Assembly: GCA_963576475.1 (NCBI GenBank)
Contig: OY754973.1
Location: 7,772,052 to 7,836,051 of the forward strand
Direction of reading: 5' to 3'
DNA: 64,000 bases
DNA from: Molanna angustata
Taxonomy: Eukaryota; Arthropoda; Insecta; Trichoptera; Molannidae
Shown in pieces: positions 62,531-64,000 of the stretch (position 1 is the stretch's first letter; the number at the start of each line of letters is the position of its first letter). A model generated the notes under the pieces. That model worked only from the letters and a program-made list of their open reading frames with translations. It ran no database searches and had not been told where the DNA came from. The position numbers were made by a program, and so were the translations under genes.

Positions 62531-63339
62531 TTTACAATCACAATCATGCTCCTAGATATATAATTAATTTATAGCACAAAAATCATCCTAATGATTGGGT
62601 GGAATGCCATAAACTAAAAAAAATCCATACTTATAAAGATTAAAAAATATATTTATATTATTTTCGACCATTGATGGTGTTAACGAGTGCTTTGTGGAGT
62701 TCTACATTTTTAAAATCTTTGAAAACCATATTTGAAAAAACTATTACCATGCTAAAATGGCGTTTTATTAAAAAACAAAATGTAGGTTTGGTCTATTTTA
62801 TAGATCATTTTTTTCAGTTCATTTATTTTTACTGACCTTTTTCAATAAAAATAATGGATCATGCATGAAATCAGCCCCTGCAGTCAAGCATTGATATTTT
62901 AAAAATATCTAGTTATTCGTATTTATGTATATATTATATTCAAATTTATTTATAAAGAAAAGTTTGCTTCAAGATTTTATTAAAACATTTTCCTTTTTAA
63001 ATATATCTAATTGATAGTAATGTTTAAGAGTAAAGTTGTTTTTAATTGGCCATCATAGATATATAAATATACTTAGCAAGTGGTGAAATTTGTAAATTAC
63101 CCCGGGTAATTAATTCACCTGAGAAGTGGGTAAAATTAACTAATGAAATATATAAATTGCGGGAGAAAGTTGAAAGTTAGATGAACATTATGTCAGAACA
63201 TGTCAAAACATATTTCCATATTAATTACCTCTCTCTAAGAAGCAGAGTAGGCATAAATGGTTAAATACGTGGTTAAATTGAAATAAAATGTATAGTTTTA
63301 TTTAAATAACATTTTTCTCTCAGTGTTGTTTTTCTCGTG
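62531..63339. other. Unassigned AT-rich sequence
   Basis: Nothing recognised. Confidence 0.4.
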
Positions 63340-63500
63340 GCTGAGGGTCGTGATCTCCGATAGATGTATCTACCATGCACAAAGCTCCTCTAGGACTCTC
63401 CATCAGAAAGCAGCTTCCTGACCTAGTCGATCCATTTGATTGGTGATCTTCTATTTTCATCACTTTTCTTCCTGGAACATTACTGACCATATACCATAAA
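63340..63500 (-). pseudogene. Possible RTE-like LINE C-terminal remnant
   Basis: The minus frame reads RRSPIKWID-stop-VRKLLSDGES, then RSFVHGRYIYRRSRPSATRK. The first part fits the GRPP.RW.DDI.K motif near the end of RTE-type proteins. Short and broken by stops. Confidence 0.4.
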
Positions 63501-64000
63501 TCATAGTTATAATAAAAGGATTAAAAGAGGGAAAATAAATGAAATTGGAATTTGGTAGTAACATATAAATATTCTTCCTCCACTCATTTTATTCCGCCAT
63601 CTATTAAGCGGCGAAGGCAAAGAGAACATGTCGGTATGTCATACTTTCTAATAATAAGTGAAACTAGTTTATAATATTTCTTTTATTTCGAATATTTGAT
63701 TACATTTAATTAAATAGTATGTTTCAAATACAAATTCCATCTAGAATAACGAGACAGCGCCAACTTTTTTTCACAAATACTCCGAGAACTAATGCAGGAT
63801 TCAGGATACCGCTTTATAGAATATGTAAAAAATTTAATGACTAATTCAATGACCATATTGACATTTATATTGCATCTGAATCTTTATTCAAAAGGGAAAT
63901 TTTAAAAAAGATCACTGATACAACCTCTTAGGAACTGGGTATGGTTGGAATGCACTGTTGAGGAAGTAATGTTATATGGTACATTTGTTTCTGTATTTTT
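63501..64000. other. Unassigned AT-rich sequence
   Basis: No recognised feature to the end of the window. Confidence 0.4.

Overview
This window reads as intergenic DNA of a large, AT-rich arthropod genome. The organism is most likely an insect and probably lepidopteran, judged from the combination of RTE, CR1-like and Jockey retrotransposons, tRNA-derived SINEs and hAT MITEs. That assignment is inference. I found no convincing host protein gene, rRNA or functional tRNA gene; essentially everything recognisable is a transposable element or a satellite.

Layout. From 1 to 10,648 lies one LTR retrotransposon (element 1): the last 10 bases of its 5' LTR, a primer-binding site, about 5.5 kb of AT-rich interior without pol genes, and a 3' LTR split by a full-length RTE-type LINE with an intact 1,005-codon EN-RT gene (7203-10220). 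Next is a 340-bp (AT)n array, then a second, complete LTR element (element 2, 10,989-19,428). Its two 1,275-bp LTRs differ by one base, it has a perfect tRNA-Lys-type primer-binding site, and its only coding content is the C-terminal part of an integrase. A 508-bp (AT)n array follows. Both LTR elements therefore sit in the same AT microsatellite, and both look non-autonomous (LARD-like).

From 20.6 to 29 kb there is a SINE, a nearly full-length Jockey/CR1-group LINE ORF2 with two in-frame stops, further LINE remnants and a SINE. From 29.8 to 38.1 kb the DNA is dominated by foldback and hAT MITEs and two minisatellites: a 121-bp unit repeated 21 times and an 18-bp-unit array of about 1.9 kb. 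Both arrays end in an inverted copy of their own unit. From 38.8 to 49.3 kb there are dispersed repeats, LINE and SINE remnants, an R2/R4-like endonuclease remnant and three copies of a SINE-like repeat whose 3' end matches the RTE LINE.

From 49,734 to 52,789 lies a 3.06-kb DNA transposon with perfect 33-bp terminal inverted repeats, again flanked by (TA)n. It carries a broken gene resembling the DUF7869 family, a candidate transposase. From 56 to 63.5 kb are several LINE remnants, including one LINE nested inside another.

How the parts fit: autonomous LINEs (RTE, CR1/Jockey group) share 3' ends with short repeats that they probably mobilise. (TA)n tracts host three separate insertions and may be preferred targets. 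The two LTR elements must have been moved by proteins from another, autonomous copy not seen here.
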